NCBI GenBank assembly: GCA_965226215.1
Contig: CBDDCH010000002.1
Span: 2,170,001-2,234,000 of the forward strand
Direction of reading: 5' to 3'
Length of the DNA: 64,000 nt
Origin: G963668345 sp965226215
GTDB lineage: Bacteria > Acidobacteriota > Terriglobia > Bryobacterales > UBA6623
The notes below the pieces were generated by a model, which was not told where the DNA came from, made no database searches, and saw nothing but the letters and a program-made list of their open reading frames with translations. The position numbers and the translations under genes were made by a program. The first letter of the stretch is position 1, and every line of letters begins with the position of its first letter. Of this stretch, positions 1-9,087 are shown piece by piece.

Positions 1-139
1 CGCCACTGGATTCGGCGCCACTCGGCCTCTGTTCCCGAGGGACCTCTTGCACGTCCTCCAAGTCCGAAGATTCAAAGTCCTTGAGCAGCCGCTCAACGGA
101 TCCTGTTCCCCCAAGATTCTTCGCGAGATCTGGATTCAC
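1..139 (-). CDS. partial open frame leaving the window, unrecognised
   Basis: Read on the minus strand from a GTG at 139, the frame stays open to the window edge and gives an acidic peptide starting MNPDLAKNLGG and continuing LLKDFESSDLEDVQE. It lies downstream of dnaG on the same strand, where rpoD often follows in bacteria, but I do not recognise a sigma-factor N-terminus in it. No clear ribosome binding site precedes the GTG. Only about 46 codons are visible, so the call is weak. Confidence 0.3.
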   Translation of the reverse strand, partial: MNPDLAKNLGGTGSVERLLKDFESSDLEDVQEVPREQRPSGAESSG

Positions 140-515
140 TTAGGTGTGCCTATGAGCTTTGTCCAGTTGAAACTCGCCGGCGTCTATGGAAACATCTTCC
201 CGGCACGAGAACTCACCAAAGGTCGGGCGTCTGAATCACAGCGACAGAAATGGCCCGGCACCACCCGCCGAGGGTTCGGTCCCATTTCTTCCTCAAGGCT
301 CCCCCCTGAAGCCAGCGAGCAAGTCAACAGGGGGTCCTTTCATTCTACACTAAAACGACAAGCATACTCTTCATGAGAAAGTTCCGGCCGGCGGCATTCC
401 GCACTCCAAAACTTCACTCCCTGGGCGCACGAAACGGGAGAACGTCCGCTGCCGGGATAAAAAGGACTTTAGGATCTTATTTACTGAAATTACAATCCTG
501 TCGCGTACCGCTAAA
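140..515. other. gap between dnaG and the edge ORF
   Basis: I see no gene, RNA or convincing terminator here. Short open frames exist on both strands but none has a recognisable motif or a ribosome binding site. Confidence 0.4.
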
Positions 516-2270
516 CTATTCAACCCCGAGGCGACGCTCCAGTTCCGTCTTTGTCCTGAGCAGCTCGATGGCGGCTGGCCGATCGCCGGACTTCTCCGCT
601 TGGGCAATCCGGCGTCGGAGGGATCGATATTCTCGCTCCCATCCCATTTTGCGAAGCGCCGCGTAGGCTTGGCGGCCGTCGTCAAGCGAACACGGCTGTG
701 AGTCCGTCTCGAAAATGATTCTTGACAAAAACTCCCGATCCTTTTCGTCCAGTCGGCCCTCCACAGCCGCGTACTGAAAGCGTTCCCCGGAGGAAGCAAC
801 GGCGACGACCGCCTCGAGGATAGCCGCGGTAGGGAGGGCTTCACGAACAGCGATTTCGAGCACGCCGGGAAGCATTTCCTTGCGAGCTTCTTCCGATTGC
901 GTCAACAGTCTCAGAAGAAGCTTTTCTCCCGGAGAAGCGTCCCCGGGCCCCGAGGAGGAGACAGGAGGGGGGGTGCGCCGCTCCACCGCGGCGCGGCGTA
1001 ACTGCTCTAGGACTAACCCCCGGTCAACCCCGAGGTGATCGGCCAGTTCATTCGTCAGCGCAGCCCGTTGAATCTTATCCGGCAACAGGTGGATCGAGGG
1101 CAGCAACAAACGGAATGCCGCCACGCGCCCTTCGGGCGACCGCACGTCAAACTGCGAACGAGCCCGATCCGCCAACCAGAGAAAATAATCAGGGGCTTTG
1201 TCGAGCAGCTCCTGATAACGATCGGGCCCGTGCCGTTCACAAAATTCGTCCGGATCCAACCCCTCAGGCAGGGTGAGCACCCGAACTTGTAATCCTTCTT
1301 GGAGTAAGAGTTGGATGGATCGCTCGGTGGCGTTCTGTCCTGCTTGATCGGGATCGAAATTGACCACGACCCGGTCGACTTGGCGCCGCAGCGTCCTCAC
1401 ATGTCGCGGCGTCAGCGAGGTCCCGCAGCTTGCTACAACCGCCGAGATCCCGGCCCGGGCAAGGCCGATGACGTCGGTATAGCCTTCGACCAACACGACG
1501 CGGTTTTGCTCGCGCATGCTCTTCTTGGCGCGGTGAAGGTTATAAAGAACGGCGCTTTTGGTGTAGATCGGAGTTTCCGGCGAGTTGAGATACTTCGGCT
1601 GCTGGTCATCCCTCAGACGGCGACCGCCGAAGGCGATAATGCGGCCACTTTCCCCGGCAATGGGAAACGTGAGCCGTTCCCTGAAGCGGTCATAGAAGCC
1701 GGTCCCATCCTGACGCTTGAGGATCAGCCCGGAAGCTTCCCCGTAGTCTCGGGATATCCCTTCCCGTTCCAAGGTACGCAAAAGGCCTTGCCCTTGAGCG
1801 GGTGCGAAGCCCAGCTCAAACCGGCTCGCGGTCTCTTCATCAATGCCGCGGCGAAGCAGATAGTCGCGGGCGCGGGACCCGTCCGCCGCCTGCAGCCGCT
1901 CACGGAAGAACAACGCCGCGATCTCGTGGATGCGGTACAGGGCAGCCCGGCGCCGACTGTCGGCGTCGGCGAGATCTCCCCGCTGTGGGCGCGGTAGGGG
2001 GATTCCGTGCTGCTCGGCCAGCGTCTTCAAGGCCTCGTAGAACGTGAGGCCCTGCAACTCCATCAGGAAGTTGAAGACATCCCCGCCCTTGCCGCAACCG
2101 AAGCACTTATAGATCTGTAGGACTTCGTGCACGGAAAACGAGGGTGTCTTTTCCGTGTGGAACGGACAGAGGCCGACGTGGCGATTCGTGCCCTGCTTTC
2201 TGAGCCGGACGTATTCTCCCACCACGCGCACGATGTCGACCGAAGACTTGACATGCTGCGCGAAATCCAT
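516..2270 (-). CDS. dnaG: DNA primase DnaG
   Basis: Makes RNA primers for chromosomal replication together with the replicative helicase. The 584-residue product has the N-terminal CHC2 zinc finger (Cys35, His38, Cys56, Cys59 in LCPFHTEKTPSF and YKCFGCGKGGDVF), the primase core, a Toprim domain with the catalytic Glu in VVLVEGYTDVIGL (about residue 260) and the DxD-type acidic motif in NFDPDQAGQNA, and a C-terminal helicase-binding region. Length is normal for the family. The ATG start fits the usual N-terminus that begins a few residues before the conserved VDIVRVVGEYVRLRKQG. The usual partner rpoD is not recognisable downstream, although the window ends soon after. Confidence 0.97.
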   Translation of the reverse strand: MDFAQHVKSSVDIVRVVGEYVRLRKQGTNRHVGLCPFHTEKTPSFSVHEVLQIYKCFGCGKGGDVFNFLMELQGLTFYEALKTLAEQHGIPLPRPQRGDLADADSRRRAALYRIHEIAALFFRERLQAADGSRARDYLLRRGIDEETASRFELGFAPAQGQGLLRTLEREGISRDYGEASGLILKRQDGTGFYDRFRERLTFPIAGESGRIIAFGGRRLRDDQQPKYLNSPETPIYTKSAVLYNLHRAKKSMREQNRVVLVEGYTDVIGLARAGISAVVASCGTSLTPRHVRTLRRQVDRVVVNFDPDQAGQNATERSIQLLLQEGLQVRVLTLPEGLDPDEFCERHGPDRYQELLDKAPDYFLWLADRARSQFDVRSPEGRVAAFRLLLPSIHLLPDKIQRAALTNELADHLGVDRGLVLEQLRRAAVERRTPPPVSSSGPGDASPGEKLLLRLLTQSEEARKEMLPGVLEIAVREALPTAAILEAVVAVASSGERFQYAAVEGRLDEKDREFLSRIIFETDSQPCSLDDGRQAYAALRKMGWEREYRSLRRRIAQAEKSGDRPAAIELLRTKTELERRLGVE

Positions 2271-2411
2271 AGTTCGAGAATCAATCCAATTCTAGCTTGA
2301 CGCCGGGTCCCAGTGGGCGGCGGGAAGTGGCGATTCCAGAGCCCGTTGTCCGCGAACAGGCGGCCAGGCAAGGGCGGCGGGTTCGGGTCAGGGTCCACCC
2401 GAGGGAAAGAA

Positions 2412-2470
2412 CCTGCAACCCATTGATTACAAGTTGTTTGCGAGAAATTGGCTTTGTTTCGTTTTTTCTC
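2412..2470 (+). repeat. dispersed repeat, AAATTGGCTTTGTTT family, copy 1
   Basis: The segment reads AACCCATTGATTAC, then GTTGTTT, then GAAATTGGCTTTGTTTCG. The same order of blocks occurs inverted at 52672-52735, and shorter versions occur at 36681-36736 and 52881-52907. No protein or hairpin explains the conservation. Confidence 0.6.
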
Positions 2471-2687
2471 GTGGTCGAGCGTGATGCCGGTCTTCGCGGT
2501 GTCCCCCTTTCAGAATAGCGGGTGTGTCAAGCGTCACCTTTGGGCGGTGACAATTGGTTTGGGCGCGGGCCGGGAACCAAGAGCGCCCCCTGCGCTATTT
2601 GCCCACGCAGCCGGCCAGAAAGAGCTGTAGGTCGGTTAGGCGTTGCAACCAGGGTGGCCGAGCGGCGCCAGACGTCGAGAGGAATCT

Positions 2688-2774
2688 CGACGCGGCACGC
2701 TGAGAGCGTGCGCCACGATGGGACTCGATGTCGGCACGAATGGCGACACGGCACGCAAGAATGCGTGCGCCACG
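2688..2774. repeat. two REP-like hairpin repeats
   Basis: Two imperfect copies (2688-2718 and 2744-2774) of a block that starts CGAC-CGGCACGC and ends GCGTGCGCCACGA. Each can fold, since GGCACGC pairs with GCGTGC across a short loop. They sit in the otherwise empty 2271-2843 gap between dnaG and infC and resemble short palindromic intergenic repeats. Confidence 0.6.
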
Positions 2775-2843
2775 AAAAGCAAAAGGTCGCGCACCCGGCG
2801 GGCGACGAAGGATAGGAGTAGCGCCGTAAGGGCGCCGGTGTTC

Positions 2844-3383
2844 TCACTGTTTCTTTTTGGGGGCGATGATGACGTGCATCATACGGCCTTCTAGGCGAGG
2901 TCTGCCTTCGACGTCGCCCAGCTCCGCAAGATCGCCGGCGAGGCGAAAAATGAGTTTCTCGCCGAGATTGGCGTGTGTGATTTCACGACCGCGGAAAAAA
3001 ACAGTCGCTTTGACCTTGTTCCCGTCTTTGAGGAAGCGCAGGGCGTGGTTCTTTTTGAAATCGTAGTCGTGCTGGTCGGTATTGGGTCGGAATTTGACTT
3101 CCTTGATCTCGATGCGATGCTGCTTTTTCTTGGCCTCGTTCTTCTTCTTCTTCTCCTGGTACGTGTATTCGCCGTAGTCGATGATTTTGCAAACCGGTGG
3201 CTCGGCCGAGGGGGATACTAGAACGAGGTCCAAGCCAAGCGCTTTCGCTCTTTGAATGCCGACCGGCGTCGGCATGACTTCCGTTTCACCATCCGGGAAA
3301 ACAACTCGTACTTGTCGGGCTCGAATCCACTGGTTGACGTTGGTCTTGCGGGCCCGTCGAAAAGGTCTGAAGGGTCTTCGAAT
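2844..3383 (-). CDS. infC: translation initiation factor IF-3, ATT start
   Basis: Binds the 30S subunit, proofreads the start codon and prevents early 50S joining. The first ATG in frame (3275) would remove the N-terminal domain. Extending to an ATT at 3381-3383 gives a 179-residue protein of normal IF-3 length, beginning IRRPFRPFRRARKTNVNQWI, and the ATT follows a strong AAGGAGG. IF-3 genes are known to use ATT and so autoregulate, because IF-3 rejects non-canonical starts. The body has the IF-3 signature (PPVCKIIDYGEYTYQEKKKK) and the C-terminal domain (KEVKFRPNTDQHDYDFK). Unusually, rpmI and rplT do not follow; the next 570 bases hold only repeats. Confidence 0.95.
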   Translation of the reverse strand: MRRPFRPFRRARKTNVNQWIRARQVRVVFPDGETEVMPTPVGIQRAKALGLDLVLVSPSAEPPVCKIIDYGEYTYQEKKKKNEAKKKQHRIEIKEVKFRPNTDQHDYDFKKNHALRFLKDGNKVKATVFFRGREITHANLGEKLIFRLAGDLAELGDVEGRPRLEGRMMHVIIAPKKKQ

Positions 3384-3388
3384 AAGTT

Positions 3389-3395
3389 CCTCCTT
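3389..3395 (-). promoter_or_regulatory. ribosome binding site that fixes the infC ATT start
   Basis: AAGGAGG on the minus strand, five bases before the ATT at 3383. It is one of the strongest Shine-Dalgarno matches in the window and supports the non-AUG start. Confidence 0.85.
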
Positions 3396-3591
3396 GTTGT
3401 TGGTCTACGGTCAGAGTGTTCGGTTCCTGCCCGGGCTATGTGACAGCCGGCGAAGGGCTCTCGCGCTCACCAATAGCGAATCTAAAAAATCAATCATCTA
3501 GGCTCTGTGGCCATGGGTTTGTGTGGGTGCCAAGCCGGGCTATTGGGTAAGCGCTCTGTGATCTCTAGATCGCGTTGTTCCCGAAAACAAC

Positions 3592-3630
3592 AAGGGATTG
3601 TCAGGCCATCGAGCCTGCAATCCCTTTTCT
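3592..3630. terminator. hairpin upstream of infC, terminator or attenuator
   Basis: AAGGGATTG-t-CAGGC pairs with GCCTG-CAATCCCTT around a six-base loop and is followed on the plus strand by TTTTCT. On the minus strand it would lie in the infC leader, followed by GTTGTTTT. It may be an attenuator for infC or a terminator for plus-strand transcription. I cannot decide from sequence alone. Confidence 0.45.
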
Positions 3631-3935
3631 AGTACGAACTCGGGATTCGAGAGCGGTTCAAAGCGATCAATCCAAGCTAGACGCAGCCATTGGTCGCCCG
3701 CCCAGCCTCCGTGAAGTCATGTTAACACGAAACGAACTGCCGGAAGGCTGTCAATCGGTGCGGCCCCGGATTTCCAGCGAGGGTCTGTCCCGGGGTGGCT
3801 GCGAATAAAAAGGTAAGGCCAGAAAGACGGCCGTGAGTAGCAGGAAATTAGCGGTGGATCGTCCTTGACAAAGCGCGCAACCCTCGCCTAGCATAGACGT
3901 CGTGATGCGGCGGCGGGCCGCGCAAAACAACTGGC

Positions 3936-4202
3936 ATGGTTAAGCACGACATCGTCACACAAGTAGTCAACCGCACCGGCCTGAGTAAGACTAAGGCGGA
4001 GATGGCAGTCGAGACAGTGTTTGAGACAATGAAACGGGCCATGGAACGTGCCGAGAGGATCGAACTGCGCGGCTTCGGCGTCTTCAATACCCGACCTCGC
4101 AAAACCGGTATCGGCCGCAACCCACGTACGGGCGAGGAAGTAGTGATTCCTCCCGGCAAGGCGGTGAGGTTCAAGCCGGGCAAAGAGCTACAGTCTCTCT
4201 GA
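3936..4202 (+). CDS. HU/IHF-family DNA-binding protein
   Basis: Small nucleoid protein that binds and bends DNA as a dimer. The 88-residue product has the full fold: N-terminal helices (MVKHDIVTQVVNRTGLSKTK), then the conserved FGVFNTRPRKTG and the beta-arm motif GRNPRTGEEVVIPPGKAVRF, and a C-terminal KPGKEL. Whether it acts as HU or as an IHF-type subunit cannot be decided. It stands alone, with the glycosyltransferase run starting 156 bases later. Confidence 0.93.
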   Translation: MVKHDIVTQVVNRTGLSKTKAEMAVETVFETMKRAMERAERIELRGFGVFNTRPRKTGIGRNPRTGEEVVIPPGKAVRFKPGKELQSL

Positions 4203-4358
4203 TCCGTTTTCACTCGACCCTTAGCCTTTCCTTCGAGGTACTCTGCCAATCTGCACTCGCGGCGGATGTTCTCATCCTCTCGCTCAAGTCTCTTTATGGG
4301 GGAGCATAACCGGGCTCCAGCGTAGATATACGCTGGGAACCCAGGCGCGACGGCTGCG

Positions 4359-5102
4359 GTGAAGATCACGGCCACACTCATCACGCTCAACGAGGAAGAG
4401 AATCTGCCGCGAGCTCTCTCCTCCCTGGGTTGCTGTGACGACATAGTCGTCGTCGATTCCGGCTCAAATGATCGAACGGTGGAGATTGCCCGCGAGTACG
4501 GGGCGCGGGTTATCGAACGCCAGTTTAGTGGTTACGCCGACCAGAAAAACTTCGCATCCGGGCTGTCGCAACACGACTGGATTCTGTCTCTGGACGCCGA
4601 CGAGGCGTTGAGCGATGAGCTAGAAGGCGAGGTACGCGAGCTCAAGCGCACTGGTCCCCGAGCGGACGCCTACCAGGCACCTCGATTGGCCCAATACAGG
4701 GGCAAATGGATCCGCTACTCCGGATGGTACCCTGACCCGAAAGTGCGGCTGTACGATCGCAAAAAGGCACGTTGGGTGGGCGAGTACGTCCACGAAGTGG
4801 TCGAGGTTAGTGGCCACGTGGGAACCCTGAGAGGCGACCTACTTCACTTTACCTGCCGATCCTTTTCTCAACACCTGACGACGATTGACCGCTACACGAC
4901 CTTAGCAGCGAAGGAGATGATCGCAAAGGGACAGCGGGTACGAGGCGTGAATCTCGTTGTCTCGCCTCTGTGGACTTTCTTCTGGACCTACATCATCAAA
5001 CGCGGCTTTCTCGACGGGATGGAAGGTTGGATCATCGCGCAAATGGCCGCGTTTTACGTCTTCTCAAAATATCTCAAGGCCCGGATGATGAGTCATCCCT
5101 AA
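4359..5102 (+). CDS. family 2 glycosyltransferase (WaaE/KdtX-like)
   Basis: Transfers a sugar from a nucleotide-activated donor, probably to lipopolysaccharide core or another surface glycan. The GT-A fold is clear: TATLITLNEEENLPRAL at the N-terminus, DDIVVVDSGSNDRTVEIA, and the donor/metal motif LSLDADEAL, followed by the conserved RLYDRKKARWVGEYVHE region typical of WaaE-like enzymes. The GTG at 4359 begins exactly at the conserved N-terminus. Its TAA overlaps the ATG of the next gene by one base, which indicates coupled translation. The acceptor is unknown. Confidence 0.85.
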   Translation: MKITATLITLNEEENLPRALSSLGCCDDIVVVDSGSNDRTVEIAREYGARVIERQFSGYADQKNFASGLSQHDWILSLDADEALSDELEGEVRELKRTGPRADAYQAPRLAQYRGKWIRYSGWYPDPKVRLYDRKKARWVGEYVHEVVEVSGHVGTLRGDLLHFTCRSFSQHLTTIDRYTTLAAKEMIAKGQRVRGVNLVVSPLWTFFWTYIIKRGFLDGMEGWIIAQMAAFYVFSKYLKARMMSHP

Positions 5103-6019
5103 TGAAAGTTCTCCACCTCGACAGGGGCCAGTCGATGCGCGGAGGTCAGCACCAGGTACTGATGCTGCTCCAGGGACTCGAGGCCCGTGGCCATGAGCAG
5201 ACTTTGCTGGCCGGCGAGCCTCTCCTTGAGCGTTGGGACGGACGGCCTCTGACAATCGCGAATCTGTTGCAAGCAGCTCCTGAGGCCGAGATCATCCACG
5301 CCCACGACGCAAGGGCGCACACGCTGGCAGCGCTTTTTTGTCCCGGCAAACCGTTGGTGGTGTCTCGCCGTGTCGCCTTTCCCCTTCGCCGGGGTTGGTT
5401 GTCCCGTTGGAAGTACGGCTGCGGAAGGCACTACATCGCCGTTTCGGGGTACGTGCGAGAACGGCTGATCGACGCCGGTGTACAAGCCCTCGACATCAGC
5501 GTGGTTTACGACGGAGTACGCATGCCGTCCGCCGAGGAGGAGAAAAGGCGTGAAGCTCGCGTTGGAGGCTCAACACTGGTTGTTGCGCCGGCAATAGCTG
5601 ACCCACTCAAGGGCAGTGAGCTGCTGCGTTCGGCGTGCCAACTGGCGGGTGTTCGGATGCTTCTTGCAACAGACTTGCCGACGGATCTGTCCAGGGCCGA
5701 CGTATTTGTCTATCTCTCCGAGAGCGAGGGGCTTGGCTCGGCGACTTTGCTGGCGATGGCGAGACGCGTTCCGGTGATTGCCAGTCGAGTGGGCGGCATT
5801 CCGGAAATCGTGGATCACGAAAAAACCGGACTCCTGGTGGCCAACGAGGTCGGCGATGTGGCAGCCGCGATTCAGAGGATGGTAGAGGACCGCGACTTTG
5901 CGAAAGCGTGTACGGAGCGGGCCTTCCGGGTCGTTTCCGAGCAATTCACCAATGATATAATGGTCCAGCGAACGGAAGAAGTTTACCGAACCGTTTCGCG
6001 GTCCATGTCCTCGTCGTGA
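5102..6019 (+). CDS. family 4 (GT-B) glycosyltransferase
   Basis: 305 residues. The N-terminal MKVLHLDRGQSMRGGQHQVL is typical of GT4 enzymes, as is the C-terminal donor-binding stretch SESEGLGSATLLAMARRVPV followed by RVGGIPEIV. The start at 5102 overlaps the preceding stop (TAATG). A longer upstream frame is open but would overlap the previous gene by 132 bases. The 3' end overlaps the prepilin peptidase by four bases (GTGA). It probably works with its neighbour on the same surface glycan; donor and acceptor are unknown. Confidence 0.85.
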   Translation: MKVLHLDRGQSMRGGQHQVLMLLQGLEARGHEQTLLAGEPLLERWDGRPLTIANLLQAAPEAEIIHAHDARAHTLAALFCPGKPLVVSRRVAFPLRRGWLSRWKYGCGRHYIAVSGYVRERLIDAGVQALDISVVYDGVRMPSAEEEKRREARVGGSTLVVAPAIADPLKGSELLRSACQLAGVRMLLATDLPTDLSRADVFVYLSESEGLGSATLLAMARRVPVIASRVGGIPEIVDHEKTGLLVANEVGDVAAAIQRMVEDRDFAKACTERAFRVVSEQFTNDIMVQRTEEVYRTVSRSMSSS

Positions 6020-6837
6020 TTCCACTCCTCGCGCTCCTACTGGGCCTGGTCATTGGGAGCTTCCTGAATGTTTGTATTCATCGCTGGCCAAGAGATGAGT
6101 CTGTCGTTAGGCCGGGGTCCCATTGCCCTCACTGCCGTAACGTGCTTTCCTGGTACGACAACATACCTCTAGCCAGCTATTTGCTTCTGCGCGGCCAGTG
6201 TCGGTATTGCAGCGGTCCCATCTCGATTCGTTACCCACTCGTGGAGCTGCTGAATGGGTTGTTCTACCTCTACCTGGTGTCGCGATTCGGCTGGCAGCTG
6301 TCGACTGCGAAAATGGCCGTCTTCCTCTCGATGATGCTGGTGCTGATCTTTACCGACATCGCGGACTACATCTTGCCGGACGAGATTACACTTGGGGGGC
6401 TGGCCACGGGCCTGTTGCTGAGCCCGTTCCTCCACGTTGACGCTCGTTTCACGCGGGTGTTTTGGACTTTGGGGAATAGCGACCCAGCTCCGTGGGTCAT
6501 GTCTCTGGTGGAAAGCACCTTCTCAGCTGCCTTCGTAGGTGGCTTCCTTTACGCGCTGCGGGCCGCCTATTTTCGGATGAGGCGCATCGAAGGACTGGGA
6601 TTGGGGGACGTCAAGATGATGGCGATGGTCGGTGCGTTTTGGGGTTTGTCTACGACCATCGGTGTACTATTAATAGGCTCCCTTGCGGGGGCGATTACCG
6701 GATCTCTTATCGTGCTGATTGGACGAAAGAAGTGGACGCACGAGCTGCCTTTCGGAGCCTATCTGGGAGCGGGCAGCATTATGGTGGTTGTTTGGGGAGA
6801 GGACATCGGGCGCTGGTGGATGTCGGTCATAACCTAG
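6016..6837 (+). CDS. pilD: prepilin peptidase / N-methyltransferase
   Basis: Inner-membrane aspartic protease that cleaves type IV prepilin and pseudopilin leader peptides and methylates the new N-terminus. The 273-residue product has the N-terminal GSFLNVCIHRWPRDESV, the cytoplasmic zinc-type cysteine pairs CPHC and CRYC, several membrane spans, and the two catalytic aspartates in FTDIADYILPDEI and GLGLGDVKMMAMVG. The GTG start overlaps the previous stop. No pilin or pilus assembly genes are nearby, so its substrates are encoded elsewhere. Confidence 0.93.
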   Translation: MIPLLALLLGLVIGSFLNVCIHRWPRDESVVRPGSHCPHCRNVLSWYDNIPLASYLLLRGQCRYCSGPISIRYPLVELLNGLFYLYLVSRFGWQLSTAKMAVFLSMMLVLIFTDIADYILPDEITLGGLATGLLLSPFLHVDARFTRVFWTLGNSDPAPWVMSLVESTFSAAFVGGFLYALRAAYFRMRRIEGLGLGDVKMMAMVGAFWGLSTTIGVLLIGSLAGAITGSLIVLIGRKKWTHELPFGAYLGAGSIMVVVWGEDIGRWWMSVIT

Positions 6838-6868
6838 CGGTCTCCCTGCCTTGATCCATTGAAAATCG

Positions 6869-8605
6869 ATGCGTTCCCGCGAAAAAGGCGAATCGGCCGC
6901 AACCACCCAACCGCCCAGTCTCTACGAGCGCCTCGACAATTTGTATGAATTCGAGCGGGCGCCCGTCCCTCGGGACCGACTCGAAAGCGGTCGGCATTTC
7001 GCAGCCGTTTTTGCCGGCGAACACGTCGCCGGCACGGAATTCGTGATCGGCGCCCTGTTCGTCTCCTGGGGCGTTGGAACGCGGGATCTCATTCTCGGTT
7101 TGTTGCTCGGCAATCTCCTGGCCGTTCTCGCCTGGACGTTCATTTGTGCCCCCATAGCGGTTGAGACGCGCCTGACACTTTATTGGTATTTGCGGCGCAT
7201 CGCCGGGCCGGTGGTGACCGCGATCTACAACGTGGTGAACGCCATTTTGTTCTGCGGCCTGGCGGGAGCGATGATTACGGTTTCGGCATCGGCCGTTCGC
7301 ATCCCCTTCGGCATCCCGCCGCAAACCCTGTGGTACCCGACCGACTTACGCTTTGTGTTAGTTGTCGTGGCCGTCGGCGTGGTGGTTGTCGCCATCGCGA
7401 TCCTAGGTTTTAGACGGCTGGCGCAGTTCTCGACGATCTGCGTGCCCTGGATCTTCGTGATGTTCTTTGCCGGCGCCTTGGCCGTCCTGCCGCAATTGAC
7501 GGCCGGCACTCCCGGGGTCGGCTCCATCGAAGGTCTCGATGACTTGTGGCGCCTTGCCGACTCGAGCATCTGGGTCGGGCGCGAGGACTCTGATTTCACC
7601 CTCTGGCATGTCGCGGCGTTTGCCTTGCTGGCCAACCTGGCGTTCCACGTGGGACTGTCGGACATGGCCCTGCTGCGCTACGCACCGCGCGCCAGCTATG
7701 GCTTGTTTTCCGCCTGCGGAATGTATATGGGTCACTTCTTGGTGTGGCTGGCCTCGGGGGTGATGGGGGCCGGGGCGGCGTTGATGCTCAACACTTCCCT
7801 CAGCAGCCTGGACTCGGGGGAAATAGCCCATCAAGCATTAGGCCTGGGCGGTGCACTGTGTGTGATTGTCTCCGGTTGGGCGACGTCGAACCCGACCCTG
7901 TATCGCGCCGGGCTTGCTTTGCAAGTGGTCACACCGGGGTGGCCCAGGTGGCTGGTCACCTTACTGGCTGGGATAGCGACGGTCACGATTGCTTGTTTTC
8001 CCTACATCTTTCAATACCTACTCGAGTATGCTGGTACCTTCGCCATTCTCATGGCGCCGATCGCGGCGGTCGTCTTCGTTGAGCATTGGGTTTTTCCGCG
8101 GATCGGCTTCCGCCGCTACTGGTTCGGCCAGTCCCTGAAGGTTGTCAACTGGGCGGCGCTGGTTACCTGGGCAATCGCCGTCGTTTTCTGCTTTGCAGCT
8201 TGGAGATGGGAGCTGATGCACGTGGTGTTCATCGCCGTCCCGGGCTGGCTGCTCGCGGCGATCTCTTACACAGCGTTAGCGGCCGTCGCGGGTGCGCGCG
8301 GGGAGGCCTCAAGAGAAGAGCTCCGCCCATTCGAGCCGGAAAGCACTCCCCCTCCGGCGGCGGCCGCATCCCTGGCTCACGATCGAGCCAGCAACTCATC
8401 ACGCTCCGCTGTGCACATCGCGGCGGGAGTGATCGGCGTTTCGTCATTAGCGGTATGCTTGGCGCTCGCCCTCTGGGTTGGCTTGGCGGGCGAAGAGGGA
8501 TATCAGCAGAACCTGGCAACTTTCAAGGCATACCTGGCAGTAGCCAGTGTCGTGCATCTGGCTGCGGCGGCGACTTGGGTCTTGCGCTCCGAACAAACGG
8601 ATTGA
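6869..8605 (+). CDS. NCS1-like purine/cytosine permease family protein
   Basis: A 578-residue multi-spanning membrane protein. A polar N-terminus (LYERLDNLYEFERAPVPRDR) leads into about twelve hydrophobic segments, including the first-span region SGRHFAAVFAGEHVAGTEFV, the layout of the nucleobase:cation symporter-1 and cytosine permease group. The C-terminus after the last permease spans has a proline/alanine-rich stretch and two further spans. I cannot infer the substrate. It starts 32 bases after the prepilin peptidase and could be cotranscribed with it. Confidence 0.7.
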   Translation: MRSREKGESAATTQPPSLYERLDNLYEFERAPVPRDRLESGRHFAAVFAGEHVAGTEFVIGALFVSWGVGTRDLILGLLLGNLLAVLAWTFICAPIAVETRLTLYWYLRRIAGPVVTAIYNVVNAILFCGLAGAMITVSASAVRIPFGIPPQTLWYPTDLRFVLVVVAVGVVVVAIAILGFRRLAQFSTICVPWIFVMFFAGALAVLPQLTAGTPGVGSIEGLDDLWRLADSSIWVGREDSDFTLWHVAAFALLANLAFHVGLSDMALLRYAPRASYGLFSACGMYMGHFLVWLASGVMGAGAALMLNTSLSSLDSGEIAHQALGLGGALCVIVSGWATSNPTLYRAGLALQVVTPGWPRWLVTLLAGIATVTIACFPYIFQYLLEYAGTFAILMAPIAAVVFVEHWVFPRIGFRRYWFGQSLKVVNWAALVTWAIAVVFCFAAWRWELMHVVFIAVPGWLLAAISYTALAAVAGARGEASREELRPFEPESTPPPAAAASLAHDRASNSSRSAVHIAAGVIGVSSLAVCLALALWVGLAGEEGYQQNLATFKAYLAVASVVHLAAAATWVLRSEQTD

Positions 8606-8614
8606 ACCGGTCGG

Positions 8615-8700
8615 CTAGCCCGCATTTCTGGCCACGTGGCGAGGCGAAGTGCGTGCGAAGCCCGTCAGTACAAGGCGCGCGCCGCTCGGCGGTTCGCGGG
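8615..8700 (+). repeat. MITE-like repeat end sharing the IS1380 terminal sequence
   Basis: Begins CTAGCCCGCATTTCTGGCCA and continues GTGGCGAGGCGAAGTGCGTG then AGGCGCGCGCCGCTCG. The same order of blocks is found inverted at 12290-12093 and 35274-35159, and in part at 53743-53705. The first 15 or so bases match the inverted repeats of the IS1380 element at 14081-15809. Confidence 0.7.
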
Positions 8701-9087
8701 GAGGTGCCGGCATGAGTTTTCTGAGGCATGGGGAGATCTATCGATCCGATGGGTGGGCAAAATCAGGGAGCGGCGAGGTGGCCGCCCCCTGTCTCCTCGT
8801 TTCGATGAGTCTCCGGCTGGCTATTCCTTGGCCGGTTGCTTTCCAGCAGAGCCGGCCTCCGCTTCACCAGCCAGGGCCATTGTGCCCCCAGCCGCCTGGC
8901 AGTCCCCATTTTTCGTTCCTGCACGACTTTTGCCACGGGCTGCTAGGGGGAGTACATGATGTCCACTGTGCGGACAAAAGGTATTGCATCACCTGTAGTA
9001 GTCGGGTTCGGTGGGCCGCCCTTGTTCGATGTCAACGAGGTAGAGCTGAAACCTATATGGCTCGACAGGAGAGAAAACGTTGAAAAC

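Noticed and set aside
2640..2720. tRNA-like GGTGGCCGAGCGG text
   Set aside because: No cloverleaf, no TTCGA arm and no acceptor pairing nearby.
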